64,000 nucleotides of DNA, taken from NCBI GenBank assembly GCA_004553595.1, contig SFKZ01000004.1, forward strand, positions 79,410 through 143,409, read 5' to 3'. Below, piece by piece: positions 18,999 to 27,968 of the stretch; the stretch's first letter is position 1, and the number at the start of each line of letters is the position of its first letter. The position numbers and the translations under genes are program-made. The DNA comes from Methanobrevibacter ruminantium (lineage in GTDB: Archaea; Methanobacteriota; Methanobacteria; Methanobacteriales; Methanobacteriaceae). The notes under the pieces are model-generated. The model had not been told where the DNA came from, made no database searches, and worked only from the letters and a program-made list of their open reading frames with translations.

Positions 18999-19117
18999 AA
19001 TAAGAAAAAAACAAACAAAGAAAATAAAAATAAGAAAAAATATAACTAAAAAGGACAGAATAAGAAAAAAACAAACAAAGAAAATAAAAATAAGAAAAAA
19101 TATAACTAAAAAGGACA
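18999..19117. repeat. 60-bp tandem repeat, two copies
   Basis: 59 identical bases at 18999-19057 recur at 19059-19117 (period 60). A shorter 20-base word, AAAATAAAAATAAGAAAAAA, occurs three times (18991, 19021, 19081). The identity points to recent duplication. The repeat is noncoding; the reading frame across it on the minus strand is low complexity (Phe/Tyr/Leu/Ser). Confidence 0.9.
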
Positions 19118-19168
19118 AAAAAGTAAAAATAGTTTAATAGAAAAATAAAATATTCTATTAATAAAAAA

Positions 19169-19447
19169 TTAAAATTCTTTAAGCAATTCAACGATTTCGT
19201 CTCTGCCATATCCTAATTTAACAAGAATAGCCTTAAGACTGTCAGAATTGCCCCACTTAACTTCTTTCCATGCTTTAAAATCGTTTCTGATAATTGCGTT
19301 GATAACTAACTGCATAGTGATGAAGTCATCACTTTCAACTACCATTAAAGCATCTTTTTTATTGAACTTTCCATCCGGATCCACTAAATCGTATTTACCG
19401 GTTTCTGAATCTAATTTCATTATTGCACTGTCAATTTTAAAAGGCAT
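19169..19447 (-). CDS. Conserved hypothetical protein
   Basis: 92 aa, soluble, slightly acidic. Start MPFKIDSAIMKLDSETGKYD, middle FITMQLVINAIIRNDFKAWK, end YGRDEIVELLKEF. I do not recognise the family; the regular helical pattern and normal codon use suggest a real gene. ATG is preceded by GTGGTG. It sits alone, 67 bp behind the carB end, and may be read through from carB. Confidence 0.65.
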   Translation of the reverse strand: MPFKIDSAIMKLDSETGKYDLVDPDGKFNKKDALMVVESDDFITMQLVINAIIRNDFKAWKEVKWGNSDSLKAILVKLGYGRDEIVELLKEF

Positions 19448-19478
19448 TTTAACACCACATAAAATAAATAAGAAAGAA

Positions 19479-19497
19479 AATGGAGAAAATCTCCATT
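19479..19497 (-). terminator. Perfect 8-bp hairpin after carB
   Basis: AATGGAGA (19479-19486), loop AAA, TCTCCATT (19490-19497), 17 nt past the carB stop, followed leftwards by T-rich sequence. It is like the other stop-proximal hairpins of the window. Confidence 0.6.
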
Positions 19498-19514
19498 AAA
19501 AACTTTTTAAAAAT

Positions 19515-22500
19515 CTAAATATTTGCTATATGATCATTTAATGATTTGACTTTCAATTCATTCTCTTTAACAGCTTCAATTGCATTTAATGCTGCTCTTG
19601 CTCCTGCTAAAGTGGTCACATAAGGAATACCAAGTTCAATAGCTAAACGTCTAATGGTATAGCCGTCTTTAGAAGCCTGTTCACCATGAGGAGTGTTGAT
19701 GATCATATCAATCTTTCCGTCTAAAATAGCTTCCTTAATGTTAGGAGTTCCTTGGGAAACTTTTTTAATTCTTGTAATAGGAACATCAAATATAGCATTA
19801 GCTGTACCTTTTGTAGCAAATATATTGAATCCTAAAGCATGTGCTTTGTCAGCTATTGGCTGGATTTTCTTTTGGTCTTGTTCCCTTACACTAATCAAGA
19901 GATTTCCTTCCTTAGGCAAGTCCATACCTGCTGAAAGCTGTGATTTGTAGAAAGCAAGACCGAAGTTCTCGTCTATACCAATACTTTCACCAGTGGATTT
20001 CATTTCAGGACCTAAGATACTGTCGGATTCTGTTAATTTCAAGAATGGGAAAACAGATTCCTTAACCGCAACGTGATTGATCTTAATCTCTTTGGTTAAA
20101 TTAAGGTCTTTGAGTTTTGCACCCATCATCAATGAGGTTGCAACTTTTGCAAGAGGAACACCGATAGCTTTACTTACAAATGGAACTGTTCTACTTGCCC
20201 TTGGGTTAGCTTCAATGATGTAAACTTTCTCTTCATCCAATTTAACTGCATATTGAATGTTCATCAATCCAATAACATCCAATTCTAATGCTAATTTTCT
20301 TGTATTTTCCCTAATGACTTCAAGCAAGTGCTCTGGAATTGTTTGAGGAGGTATTACACATGCAGAGTCTCCAGAGTGAACACCTGCCTCTTCGATGTGT
20401 TCCATAATACCTGCAATGAATACATCTTCACCATCACATAAGAGGTCAACATCAAGTTCAACAGCATCTTCAAGGAATTTGTCTACAAGAATAGGGTGCT
20501 CTGGGGAAACCTTTACAGCTTCCTTCATATACTCTTCAAGTTCTTCTATACAGTAAACGATTTCCATTGCTCTTCCACCGATAACATATGATGGACGAAC
20601 AAGAACTGGGAATCCAATTCTTTCAGCTGCTTCTCTTGCTTCATCAAAGGAATTAGCCAACCCGTAAGGAGCTTGACGAATATTCAAATCGTTAAGCACT
20701 TCAGTGAATCTTTCCCTGTCCTCTACTCTGTCAATGCTTTCATATGGAGTACCTAATATTTTGACTCCTGCTTTTGCAAGAGGCACAGATAAGTTAATTG
20801 AAGTTTGACCACCGAATTGGACGATTACACCGTCAGGTTGGACTTGTTCAATTATTCCCATAATGTCTTCAAATGTCAATGGTTCAAAGAATAATTCATC
20901 TGAAATGTCATAATCAGTACTTACAGTTTCAGGGTTGTTGTTTACAAGGATAGTTTCAATTCCTTGATCTTTTAATGCGAGAGAGGAGTGTACACAACAG
21001 TAATCGAACTCAATACCTTGTCCAATTCTAATTGGACCTGCACCAATAATCAAGATTTTCTTGTTATCTGTTTTAATGAGCTCATTACCCTTGTCATAAC
21101 TACTGTAATAATATGGGGTTTTTGCTTCAAACTCTGCAGCACAGGTATCTACCATCTTATAGGATGGCTTGATGTCAAACTTATCGAGAAGTGCTTTCAC
21201 ATCTTCTTCATCGATGCCTGCAAGTTTTGCAAGAGTGAAGTTAGAGAATCCTAATTTTTTAGCCTTAAGCAAGAATTTTTCATCTTCAAGTGCTTCTTTT
21301 GTTACTTGATTTTCAAATTCTACTATGTTTTCGATTTTGTATAGGAAGAATGCATCAATTTTAGAAAGTTCTGCAAGTTCTTCAACACTTCTTCCATCTT
21401 TTATAGCAGAGTACATGTGGAATAATCTTTCATCAGTAGGATTTGCTAAGTTATCTTCAGTGTATTCTAAATATTCAAATCCGTGCAATCCAATGTCTAA
21501 GGAACGAATAGCCTTTTGAATAGCTTCCTCATAGGTTCTACCAATAGCCATTACTTCCCCAGTTGCTTTCATTTGAACTCCGATTTTTCTGTCAATTCCC
21601 TTGAATTTATCAAATGGCCATCTTGGGATTTTTACTACAATATAATCGATGGATGGTTCAAAGGAAGCAGGAGTTTCCTTGGTAATGTCATTTCTGATTT
21701 CATCTAAAGTGAGTCCAAGTGCAACTTTTGAAGAGATTTTTGCAATAGGATAACCTGTTGCCTTAGATGCAAGTGCACTACTTCTACTTACACGAGGGTT
21801 TACTTCAATGATCTTATATTCATTGGTTTCAGGATTTAAAGCAAATTGGATGTTACATCCACCGTTAATCCCCAAGTTTCTAATGATCTTGATGGAAGCA
21901 TCCCTTAAATTTTGACATACTTCATCATTAAGGTTTTGAATAGGAGCAACTACAATACTGTCTCCTGTATGGATACCCATTGGGTCCACATTTTCCATGT
22001 TACATACAATGATACAGGTATCGTTCTTATCTCTCATTACCTCAAATTCGATTTCTTTCCATCCGAGAACAGATTCATCGATTAAAACTTGGTTAATGTA
22101 ACTCATGTCAAGACCATGAGTGGTAACTTCAATAAGCTCTTCCTTATTATGAGCCACTCCACCACCAGTACCACCTAAGGTGAATGCGGGACGTACAATT
22201 ACAGGATAACCAATTTCCTCAACAGCCTCTAAAGCCTCTTCAACAGATTCAACAGCATGACATTTAGGAATAGGTTCATCCAACCTATCCATAAAGTTAG
22301 CGAACAAGTCTCTGTCTTCCACATCTGCAATTGTTTGAACATCAGAACCAATAACCTTAATGCCTTCCAAAAGACCTAATTCTCCAAGTTCAGTTGCAAT
22401 GTTTAAACCGGTTTGCCCTCCCATAGTAGGCAAAATAGCATCAATATTCTCTTTTTCAATAATCTGAGCAACAAGTTCTGGAGTCAACGGTTCGGTATAA

Positions 22501-22691
22501 ACGGTATCTGCCATATCCATATCGGTTTGGATGGTAGCAGGATTACTGTTTACAAGAACAGTTTCCAATCCCTCTTCTCTAAGTGATTTACAAGCTTGAG
22601 AACCAGAGTAGTCAAACTCCGCAGCCTGACCAATCTGAATAGGTCCAGAACCAATTATAAGCACTTTTTTAATATCCTCATCAACAGGCAT
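19515..22691 (-). CDS. carB: Carbamoyl-phosphate synthase large subunit
   Basis: 1058 aa, full length. Two homologous ATP-grasp halves, each starting with a pre-ATP-grasp motif: KKVLIIGSGPIQIGQAAEFDYSG near the N-terminus and KKILIIGAGPIRIGQGIEFDYC near 550; then an MGS-like allosteric domain at the end (INTPHGEQASKDGYTIRRLA). It makes carbamoyl phosphate from bicarbonate, ATP and ammonia passed from CarA, for pyrimidine and arginine synthesis. ATG at 22691 with GAGAGG upstream is preferred over TTG five codons earlier. It is downstream of carA, gap about 107 bp. Confidence 0.97.
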   Translation of the reverse strand: MPVDEDIKKVLIIGSGPIQIGQAAEFDYSGSQACKSLREEGLETVLVNSNPATIQTDMDMADTVYTEPLTPELVAQIIEKENIDAILPTMGGQTGLNIATELGELGLLEGIKVIGSDVQTIADVEDRDLFANFMDRLDEPIPKCHAVESVEEALEAVEEIGYPVIVRPAFTLGGTGGGVAHNKEELIEVTTHGLDMSYINQVLIDESVLGWKEIEFEVMRDKNDTCIIVCNMENVDPMGIHTGDSIVVAPIQNLNDEVCQNLRDASIKIIRNLGINGGCNIQFALNPETNEYKIIEVNPRVSRSSALASKATGYPIAKISSKVALGLTLDEIRNDITKETPASFEPSIDYIVVKIPRWPFDKFKGIDRKIGVQMKATGEVMAIGRTYEEAIQKAIRSLDIGLHGFEYLEYTEDNLANPTDERLFHMYSAIKDGRSVEELAELSKIDAFFLYKIENIVEFENQVTKEALEDEKFLLKAKKLGFSNFTLAKLAGIDEEDVKALLDKFDIKPSYKMVDTCAAEFEAKTPYYYSSYDKGNELIKTDNKKILIIGAGPIRIGQGIEFDYCCVHSSLALKDQGIETILVNNNPETVSTDYDISDELFFEPLTFEDIMGIIEQVQPDGVIVQFGGQTSINLSVPLAKAGVKILGTPYESIDRVEDRERFTEVLNDLNIRQAPYGLANSFDEAREAAERIGFPVLVRPSYVIGGRAMEIVYCIEELEEYMKEAVKVSPEHPILVDKFLEDAVELDVDLLCDGEDVFIAGIMEHIEEAGVHSGDSACVIPPQTIPEHLLEVIRENTRKLALELDVIGLMNIQYAVKLDEEKVYIIEANPRASRTVPFVSKAIGVPLAKVATSLMMGAKLKDLNLTKEIKINHVAVKESVFPFLKLTESDSILGPEMKSTGESIGIDENFGLAFYKSQLSAGMDLPKEGNLLISVREQDQKKIQPIADKAHALGFNIFATKGTANAIFDVPITRIKKVSQGTPNIKEAILDGKIDMIINTPHGEQASKDGYTIRRLAIELGIPYVTTLAGARAALNAIEAVKENELKVKSLNDHIANI

Positions 22692-22798
22692 ATTATCCTC
22701 TCTCAATCCACATTAAAGTAATAATTTTATAATTTTTAAAATTTTAATAATTCAATAATCAATTAATATAATCAATTAAATACAATGAAATTCTAATC

Positions 22799-23878
22799 CT
22801 AATACTCCTTAATCATATTTCCAAATTCTTCAAACAAGACTTTTGTATCATTTGGACCTGGGCCAGATTCTGGGTGGTATTGGATAGTCCTTAAAGGCAA
22901 TTCCTTATGAGAGAATCCTTCTGGAGTACCATCATTTAAGTTGATTTGGGTTAATTCCAAATCAGTTCCCTTCAATGAATCTGGAGTTATAGCGAATCCA
23001 TGATTTTGAGAAGTAATGAAAACTTTTCCAGTTTGCAAGTCTTTTACTGGTTGATTTGCTCCCCTGTGACCAAATTTCATTTTATAGGTAGTAGCGCCAA
23101 ATGTCTTTGCAATTACATGCTGACCCATACAAATACCAAATACCGGGAACTTGTTAATTAATTTTTCCACATTTGCAATTGTGTCAGTTAATCTTTCTGG
23201 GTTTCCAGGACCTGGAGATACCATAAGTCCATTTACACCATAATCCAAAATGGTTTGATAATCAGTATCGTAAGGGAATAAAGCAACACCAATATCATTT
23301 TCCAAGAAACAGTTAATAATGTTCTTTTTAACACCACAATCAAGAATAGCTACAGTTTTATCAAAGTCACCAAAAGTCTTTATTTCAGGAGTTGACACTA
23401 AAGGAACCAAGTCTAAATCAATGATGCTTTTATGCTCTTGAGCACGAGCTACAAGCTCATCATCATCAATCTCTTCAGTAGCGAGTGCTGCTTTAAGAGA
23501 ACCTTTTTCACGAATCTTCAAAGTTAAGTCTCTTGTGTCGATATCTTCAATTCCAGGTACCTTGAACTCTTTCAAGAAGTCATCTAAAGTCTTCTTAGTA
23601 CCAAAATTGGATAATTTCTTACAAGCTTCTCTCACTACAAAACCTTCAACCTGTACCTTATCGGATTGATACCATTCTTCACTGACTCCGTAGTTACCTT
23701 CCAAAGGATAAGTTGACATCAATATCTGTCCTTTGAATGACGGATCAGTAAGCGCTTCGGTATAACCAGACATACCGGTTGAGAAAGCAAGCTCACCTAC
23801 AGTTACTGTTTCATAACCAAAGGCTTCACCTTTTAGAACAGTTCCATCTTCTAAAGCTAATTTTGCTTCATTTCCCAT
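22799..23878 (-). CDS. carA: Carbamoyl-phosphate synthase small subunit (glutaminase)
   Basis: 359 aa. N-terminal CPSase_sm_chain domain (LEDGTVLKGEAFGYE, STGMSGYTEALTDPS) and C-terminal class I glutamine amidotransferase with nucleophile Cys in FGICMGQHVIAK (about 244-255) and the His-Pro-Glu of QYHPESGPGP. The usual nucleophile motif is GxCxG[HN]Q; here it reads GxCxGQH, so the Gln is one place early. The gene precedes carB; start ATG behind GGTGAA. Confidence 0.96.
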   Translation of the reverse strand: MGNEAKLALEDGTVLKGEAFGYETVTVGELAFSTGMSGYTEALTDPSFKGQILMSTYPLEGNYGVSEEWYQSDKVQVEGFVVREACKKLSNFGTKKTLDDFLKEFKVPGIEDIDTRDLTLKIREKGSLKAALATEEIDDDELVARAQEHKSIIDLDLVPLVSTPEIKTFGDFDKTVAILDCGVKKNIINCFLENDIGVALFPYDTDYQTILDYGVNGLMVSPGPGNPERLTDTIANVEKLINKFPVFGICMGQHVIAKTFGATTYKMKFGHRGANQPVKDLQTGKVFITSQNHGFAITPDSLKGTDLELTQINLNDGTPEGFSHKELPLRTIQYHPESGPGPNDTKVLFEEFGNMIKEY

Positions 23879-24351
23879 ATTTTCACCATTTTATTCATTG
23901 TATTTAATCTAAAATAATCATCAAATTAAATAGCAATCTAAAGTATTTTCCATAAAAAATGATACTTTTTGCTAAATTAATTTACCTTAATTATTTATGT
24001 AATTTATTTAATTTAAACTATTCTATAAATCAGATTTTTATAAAAAAATATTATGAAAAATCCATAGAATTTTATTAAATTTTTACTAAACATTACATTA
24101 TAATATAATATCTATTATACAAAATATTTTAAGTTATCTATTGAAAAAATAAATTTTAGAAAAATAGGTTAAAAACAGTTAAATTGTTAATAAAAAATAA
24201 GTGATTATTAATAAAAATTGAACAAGAATTAATGAAAAAATAAAAAATAAAAAACAAAAATTTGAGTTAAGCCTTGAGTAAATTCTAAATTAAGTTTTGA
24301 TAAATTTTGAGTTAAACTTTGAATAAATTTTGAATTAAACTTTATTAGAAA
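23879..24351. other. AT-rich intergenic region with imperfect repeats
   Basis: Contains the carA-carB promoter (near the right of carA) and, at 24261-24341, three to four imperfect copies of a unit like TTTTGAGTTAAACTTTGAATAA. No coding sequence or RNA gene is seen. The repeats lie just after the end of the leftward PH-like gene. Confidence 0.5.
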
Positions 24352-24957
24352 TCAGCGTTCCTCACTAGAACATCTATCAAATTTCACTTGCTTTGAAATC
24401 TCTCTTTTTCTTTTTTCTGAAATCTCAGCATTCATTTGATTCATGAAATCATCAAATTTCTGTGAATCATTGGAATCATTACCTTTTCCATCCAAATAAT
24501 CCTCTTCATTGGATTTGAGAAAATCTGATTTGTTTAGATTGGACTTGATCATGGAATACCTTACAACCAATTCATCATAAAACCATCTGACTGCAAATCC
24601 ATCAGAACTGCTTAATGAGACTAAATGTTTAGTATAGCCATTTTTAGAATAAACGATAACTATGGAGGAATATAATGAAGACAAGTCAGACTTATTAAGT
24701 TTCAAATCAATGATTTCACTATAAAAAATCTTTAGAGATCCCATGGATTTTCGTTGGAGCAATGATTTCTTTTTCAGTAAAATATAATTTTCCTCCAGTG
24801 CAGTCTCAGAGATGATGTTTGAACTCATGCAAGATCTTGAAAAAGCTTGAAAGTCCAAATCATTACCATCATCTTTAGAACTTAATCTCTTTTGTGAAAA
24901 AGAAAAATTAAGAAGATATCTAGAATCTGGGGAGTAATTAGAATTGTTTTGTTCCAT
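24352..24957 (-). CDS. Uncharacterised protein with PH-like domain
   Basis: 201 aa, no membrane segment. Residues about 55-140 have the strand pattern of a bacterial PH-like domain: LLKKKSLLQRKSMGSLKIFY, then IVIVYSKNGYTKHLV, ending with a helix FYDELVVRYSMIK. The flanks are Ser/Asn/Asp-rich; the C-terminus is Lys/Arg-rich. I do not recognise a named family. Last gene of a three-gene leftward set with two membrane proteins, so an accessory membrane role is possible. Confidence 0.6.
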   Translation of the reverse strand: MEQNNSNYSPDSRYLLNFSFSQKRLSSKDDGNDLDFQAFSRSCMSSNIISETALEENYILLKKKSLLQRKSMGSLKIFYSEIIDLKLNKSDLSSLYSSIVIVYSKNGYTKHLVSLSSSDGFAVRWFYDELVVRYSMIKSNLNKSDFLKSNEEDYLDGKGNDSNDSQKFDDFMNQMNAEISEKRKREISKQVKFDRCSSEER

Positions 24958-24991
24958 AATATCACTAAGAATTAAAATTACAAATTTGTCA

Positions 24992-25396
24992 TTAAATTGA
25001 AGTATTAATTTTTCCCTCTAAAAAGTACAATAAAATTAAGTAAATCACCATTGATCCGAAATAGCAGATAACATCAATAAAGTCAAATATTGCTCCTGCT
25101 TTGATAAACAGTGCCACATATTCCCATACGAATGAAGCTAAGACAGTCACGATGATTATTAGCCAAACATTAGTCAATTTATAAGGATAAACAAGATTTA
25201 AAAAGCTTAATAACACAACAATAGCTAGAAAATCATTGAAATAAAACATGAAAAACCAATTGATATCATGCAAAAAATGATTGTTCAATAAGTAAAGGGA
25301 CAAACCTGCAATCAGGATAATGAGATTATATATTCTAAATCTTTTATTATTCTTCTCAAATGAGAATCTTTTAAGTAAAATCTCTAAATCAAACAT
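24992..25396 (-). CDS. Uncharacterised four-helix membrane protein (VanZ-like?)
   Basis: 134 aa with four predicted helices (about 22-38, 45-68, 78-98, 108-128). The segment FVWEYVALFIKAGAIFDFID, with Trp-Glu-Tyr and two Asp four residues apart, resembles VanZ-like or DUF2238-type membrane proteins, but the match is too weak to name it. The start ATG has only a poor ribosome binding site. It lies 37 bp after the 77-aa membrane gene. Confidence 0.65.
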   Translation of the reverse strand: MFDLEILLKRFSFEKNNKRFRIYNLIILIAGLSLYLLNNHFLHDINWFFMFYFNDFLAIVVLLSFLNLVYPYKLTNVWLIIIVTVLASFVWEYVALFIKAGAIFDFIDVICYFGSMVIYLILLYFLEGKINTSI

Positions 25397-25433
25397 TCAA
25401 ATCAATTAGTTAGGAAAGCAAATAGTTTTCTAA

Positions 25434-25667
25434 TTAATCGAAAGTCATGATAAAAATAGCTACCAATAAAACAATAACCATTATAATAATCAATGAAGAA
25501 GTGTTACTAAATGAGATGGACTTATAAAACCCATTGACGCTTCCTTGATTATCATATCCCTCATATTCCCTTTGATTATAATCCCTTTTATAATCCTCAT
25601 TATCTGTTTCTATTATCTGCTTATCCTTTACTTCATAATCATCAATTTCAATAATGTCATCAGCCAT
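25434..25667 (-). CDS. Small tail-anchored membrane protein
   Basis: 77 aa. Residues 1-55 are acidic and polar (MADDIIEIDDYEVKDKQIIE), and 57-75 form one hydrophobic helix at the C-terminus, as in tail-anchored proteins. No family recognised. ATG behind TGTGATAG. First gene of the leftward three-gene set, divergent from the zinc-ribbon gene. Confidence 0.65.
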   Translation of the reverse strand: MADDIIEIDDYEVKDKQIIETDNEDYKRDYNQREYEGYDNQGSVNGFYKSISFSNTSSLIIIMVIVLLVAIFIMTFD

Positions 25668-25841
25668 ACTATCACATGCCTTGTTTCTGATTAAAAATTT
25701 ATAAATACTTTTATAAATAATTGTTTAAATAATTGTCTTAATAAATTATAGATATCTATAAAAATAATTAAAATAATAATTAAAAAATAATAATTAAATT
25801 ATGATTTAATTTATATGTTTTAAAAATCTGAAGGTGAAAAT

Positions 25842-26072
25842 ATGAACCAATTCTGTCCGAAATGCGGAACAAAACTTTTTGACCCTAATGCTAAATTCTG
25901 TAGCCAATGTGGAGCTAATTTAACTGAAAAAAAGGAAATAGATCCTAAGGACTTGCCAGAAGAAAGAATCGATTTAAGGGAAGGCATGACAAATAGAAAC
26001 ACTGGAATGTGGAAATCAACCAAATGGGGAAGACGAAAGAAAAAACCAGTTAATTGGGACATGGAAAAATAA
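25842..26072 (+). CDS. Zinc-ribbon domain protein
   Basis: 76 aa. A double-knuckle zinc ribbon at the N-terminus: FCPKCGTKLFDPNAKFCSQC (CX2C, 15-residue spacing, CX2C). The rest is a basic linker (GRRKKKPVNWDMEK). Such short proteins are common in Methanobacteriales, often near membrane proteins; the target is unknown. Start ATG behind AAGGTGA. Confidence 0.8.
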   Translation: MNQFCPKCGTKLFDPNAKFCSQCGANLTEKKEIDPKDLPEERIDLREGMTNRNTGMWKSTKWGRRKKKPVNWDMEK

Positions 26073-26117
26073 TGAATTCATACATTAAATAAATAATGAA
26101 TTTATACATTGGATAAA

Positions 26118-26156
26118 ATTAAAAAAGATAATTAAAAAAGATAATTAAAAAAGATA
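26118..26156. repeat. 13-bp tandem repeat, three copies
   Basis: Three exact copies of ATTAAAAAAGATA just upstream of the 115-aa coiled-coil gene. Next to it, AATGAATTCATACATT and AATGAATTTATACATT form another near-repeat at about 26071-26110. Length variation in this spacer could tune promoter spacing. Confidence 0.8.
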
Positions 26157-26191
26157 ATTATAATATTGGTAATAATATTGGAGATTACAAA

Positions 26192-26539
26192 ATGAAAACA
26201 AAAGATGAAATTGGAGAAAAGATTGAATTATTGAATGATAAGATTGCAGGGTTAAGAGCAGAGAAAGATGAACTCTCAAATGAGCTTAAAGTAATCCTTG
26301 CAGGATCAGAATTGCAATCCATTATGTTAACAAGCACTTTAGTCAATTCTGAAGCTCAAAATCGTGACCTTCTTGAAAAGTTCGAGAGAAGGGCTGAAGA
26401 ATTAAACAAAAAGTATGAAGAAGCATCCGTTGAAGAAAATATAGAAATGAAAAATCAAGTCCATGCTATGATTTGGACAAATGACATTAGATTGGATACC
26501 ATCAAATGGGTTCTTGAAGAAGACGATGACACAATTTAA
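26192..26539 (+). CDS. Coiled-coil hypothetical protein
   Basis: 115 aa, almost wholly helical, with heptad patterns at about 5-35 (IGEKIELLNDKIAGLRAEKD) and 55-90 (LLEKFERRAEELNKKYEEAS). No membrane segment, no known motif. ATG behind TTGGAG. It lies 47 bp before the cell-wall protein gene and may be co-transcribed. Confidence 0.7.
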   Translation: MKTKDEIGEKIELLNDKIAGLRAEKDELSNELKVILAGSELQSIMLTSTLVNSEAQNRDLLEKFERRAEELNKKYEEASVEENIEMKNQVHAMIWTNDIRLDTIKWVLEEDDDTI

Positions 26540-26586
26540 TTAAAAAATTTTTATTATAAGTTCATATTTGCTTAAGAGATAATACT

Positions 26587-27894
26587 ATGAAAAAGATTAT
26601 TCCATCATTGCTTTTATCATTAATCATTTTATGCCCGATAATTGCTGAAAGTGCAGATGCAACCAGTGTATTTCTAACTTCAGACAATTTGCATGAGCAT
26701 GATGCAGATTTTGCAAGATTAAATGATATCAAAGAAAGAATTGAATCAAAAACCAATGGAGACATCGTTGTTGTGGTTGATGATTCAGCTTCAAATCCTG
26801 GAGAAGGGACAAGGGTAATGGCAGCCAGATGTGATGTGGCAGTTTCAATAGCTGGCGCTTGTGCAGGAAATTTAGTTGACCTTGCAGACTATTCCACTAA
26901 AGTCAGCAAAAAGATCATTTATGTAAATGCAGGTACACTTGACTTGAATACCATAAATTTCCTTAGAAGGTCTTATGATGACAATTGGTCACATTATACA
27001 TTCGCATCAGTGCAAAGCCCTGGAAAGTTCTTGAATGATGCAGGAATAACCTTGATTCAACCTGCACAAGAATATCCTGATGATTGCTACAAAGGAATAA
27101 TCGCATATGACAGCGATAATGTTAACGAATATATCGCAAATGAAATCATTAATTCAATTTATGCTGGAACAAACGAAAACAAGCAATTGGATACAGATTT
27201 AATAGTTTATCACAAGTTAGACCCTAAATACTTAGCAGAAGATTCCAAAAAAATTGTTGATGGCCATGGAAATGATATGCAGGAATCATACGGTTCCTAC
27301 ACCACTCAGCAATTACTGTATATGAGCGCTTCCTACATTGGAGGATATGCTTTAGAAGTTCCTGGAGAATTTAGAGCACCTGACAACCCACAAAAATATT
27401 CAAGCTTTACAAAAGGGGAATATTCATTTAACGATTACTATAATATGGCAGATATTGTTGTAGACTATATGAATGAGCATGGAAAAGCACCAGATTCAAT
27501 TAATTATGAAGGGGCAACCATCGGTTATTATGACTTGGTTTACAATTTTGCACTTCTTACAGAAGATGACACAAGTGCAAGCACTATGAATTTCCCATCT
27601 GAAATGGCATTCTACAAATATTACAGCGATTTACTATTTGAACTCTTGCCAATAGGAATGATAATCGTTGCAATAATTCTAATCCTATTGATAGTGAGGA
27701 GCATAATAAGAAGAATAAAAAGAAGGATAAGAAGAAGAAAGGAAAGAAAGTACAGGAAAAGAATGCAAAGAGAAAGATATGGCAGAAATCCTAGACAATT
27801 CCATAGGAATATAGATTCAAGATATTATTCAGATTACGATTATCCTTCTAATCAGCCAAAAAGATTGCATAGGCAAGAAAGAAGACGCAGATAA
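26587..27894 (+). CDS. Surface protein with pseudomurein-binding-type repeat and Arg-rich tail
   Basis: 435 aa. Signal peptide 1-25; external region with a domain seen in Methanobrevibacter adhesin-like proteins (DIVVVVDDSASNPGEGTRVM, about 60-79); a pseudomurein-binding-type repeat at about 282-330 (YNMADIVVDYMNEHGKAPDS); one transmembrane helix at about 354-377; then a 58-residue cytoplasmic tail about half Arg/Lys (RRIKRRIRRRKERKYRKRMQ). It should be anchored in the membrane and touch the pseudomurein wall from inside. Catalytic activity is not evident. Confidence 0.7.
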   Translation: MKKIIPSLLLSLIILCPIIAESADATSVFLTSDNLHEHDADFARLNDIKERIESKTNGDIVVVVDDSASNPGEGTRVMAARCDVAVSIAGACAGNLVDLADYSTKVSKKIIYVNAGTLDLNTINFLRRSYDDNWSHYTFASVQSPGKFLNDAGITLIQPAQEYPDDCYKGIIAYDSDNVNEYIANEIINSIYAGTNENKQLDTDLIVYHKLDPKYLAEDSKKIVDGHGNDMQESYGSYTTQQLLYMSASYIGGYALEVPGEFRAPDNPQKYSSFTKGEYSFNDYYNMADIVVDYMNEHGKAPDSINYEGATIGYYDLVYNFALLTEDDTSASTMNFPSEMAFYKYYSDLLFELLPIGMIIVAIILILLIVRSIIRRIKRRIRRRKERKYRKRMQRERYGRNPRQFHRNIDSRYYSDYDYPSNQPKRLHRQERRRR

Positions 27895-27968
27895 ATTAAA
27901 ATAGATAGAATTGGAAAAATTTAAAAAAAATTTTAAAGATTAAAATTAATTATACAAGGAGTTTGAAA

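Noticed and set aside
18999..19117. Possible CRISPR-like array
   Set aside because: The two 60-bp copies abut with no unique spacers, and no cas gene is present.
18892..19209. 105-codon minus-strand reading frame rich in Phe, Tyr, Leu and Ser
   Set aside because: It is created by the AT-rich 60-bp tandem repeats, has no ribosome binding site, and overlaps the end of the 92-aa gene.
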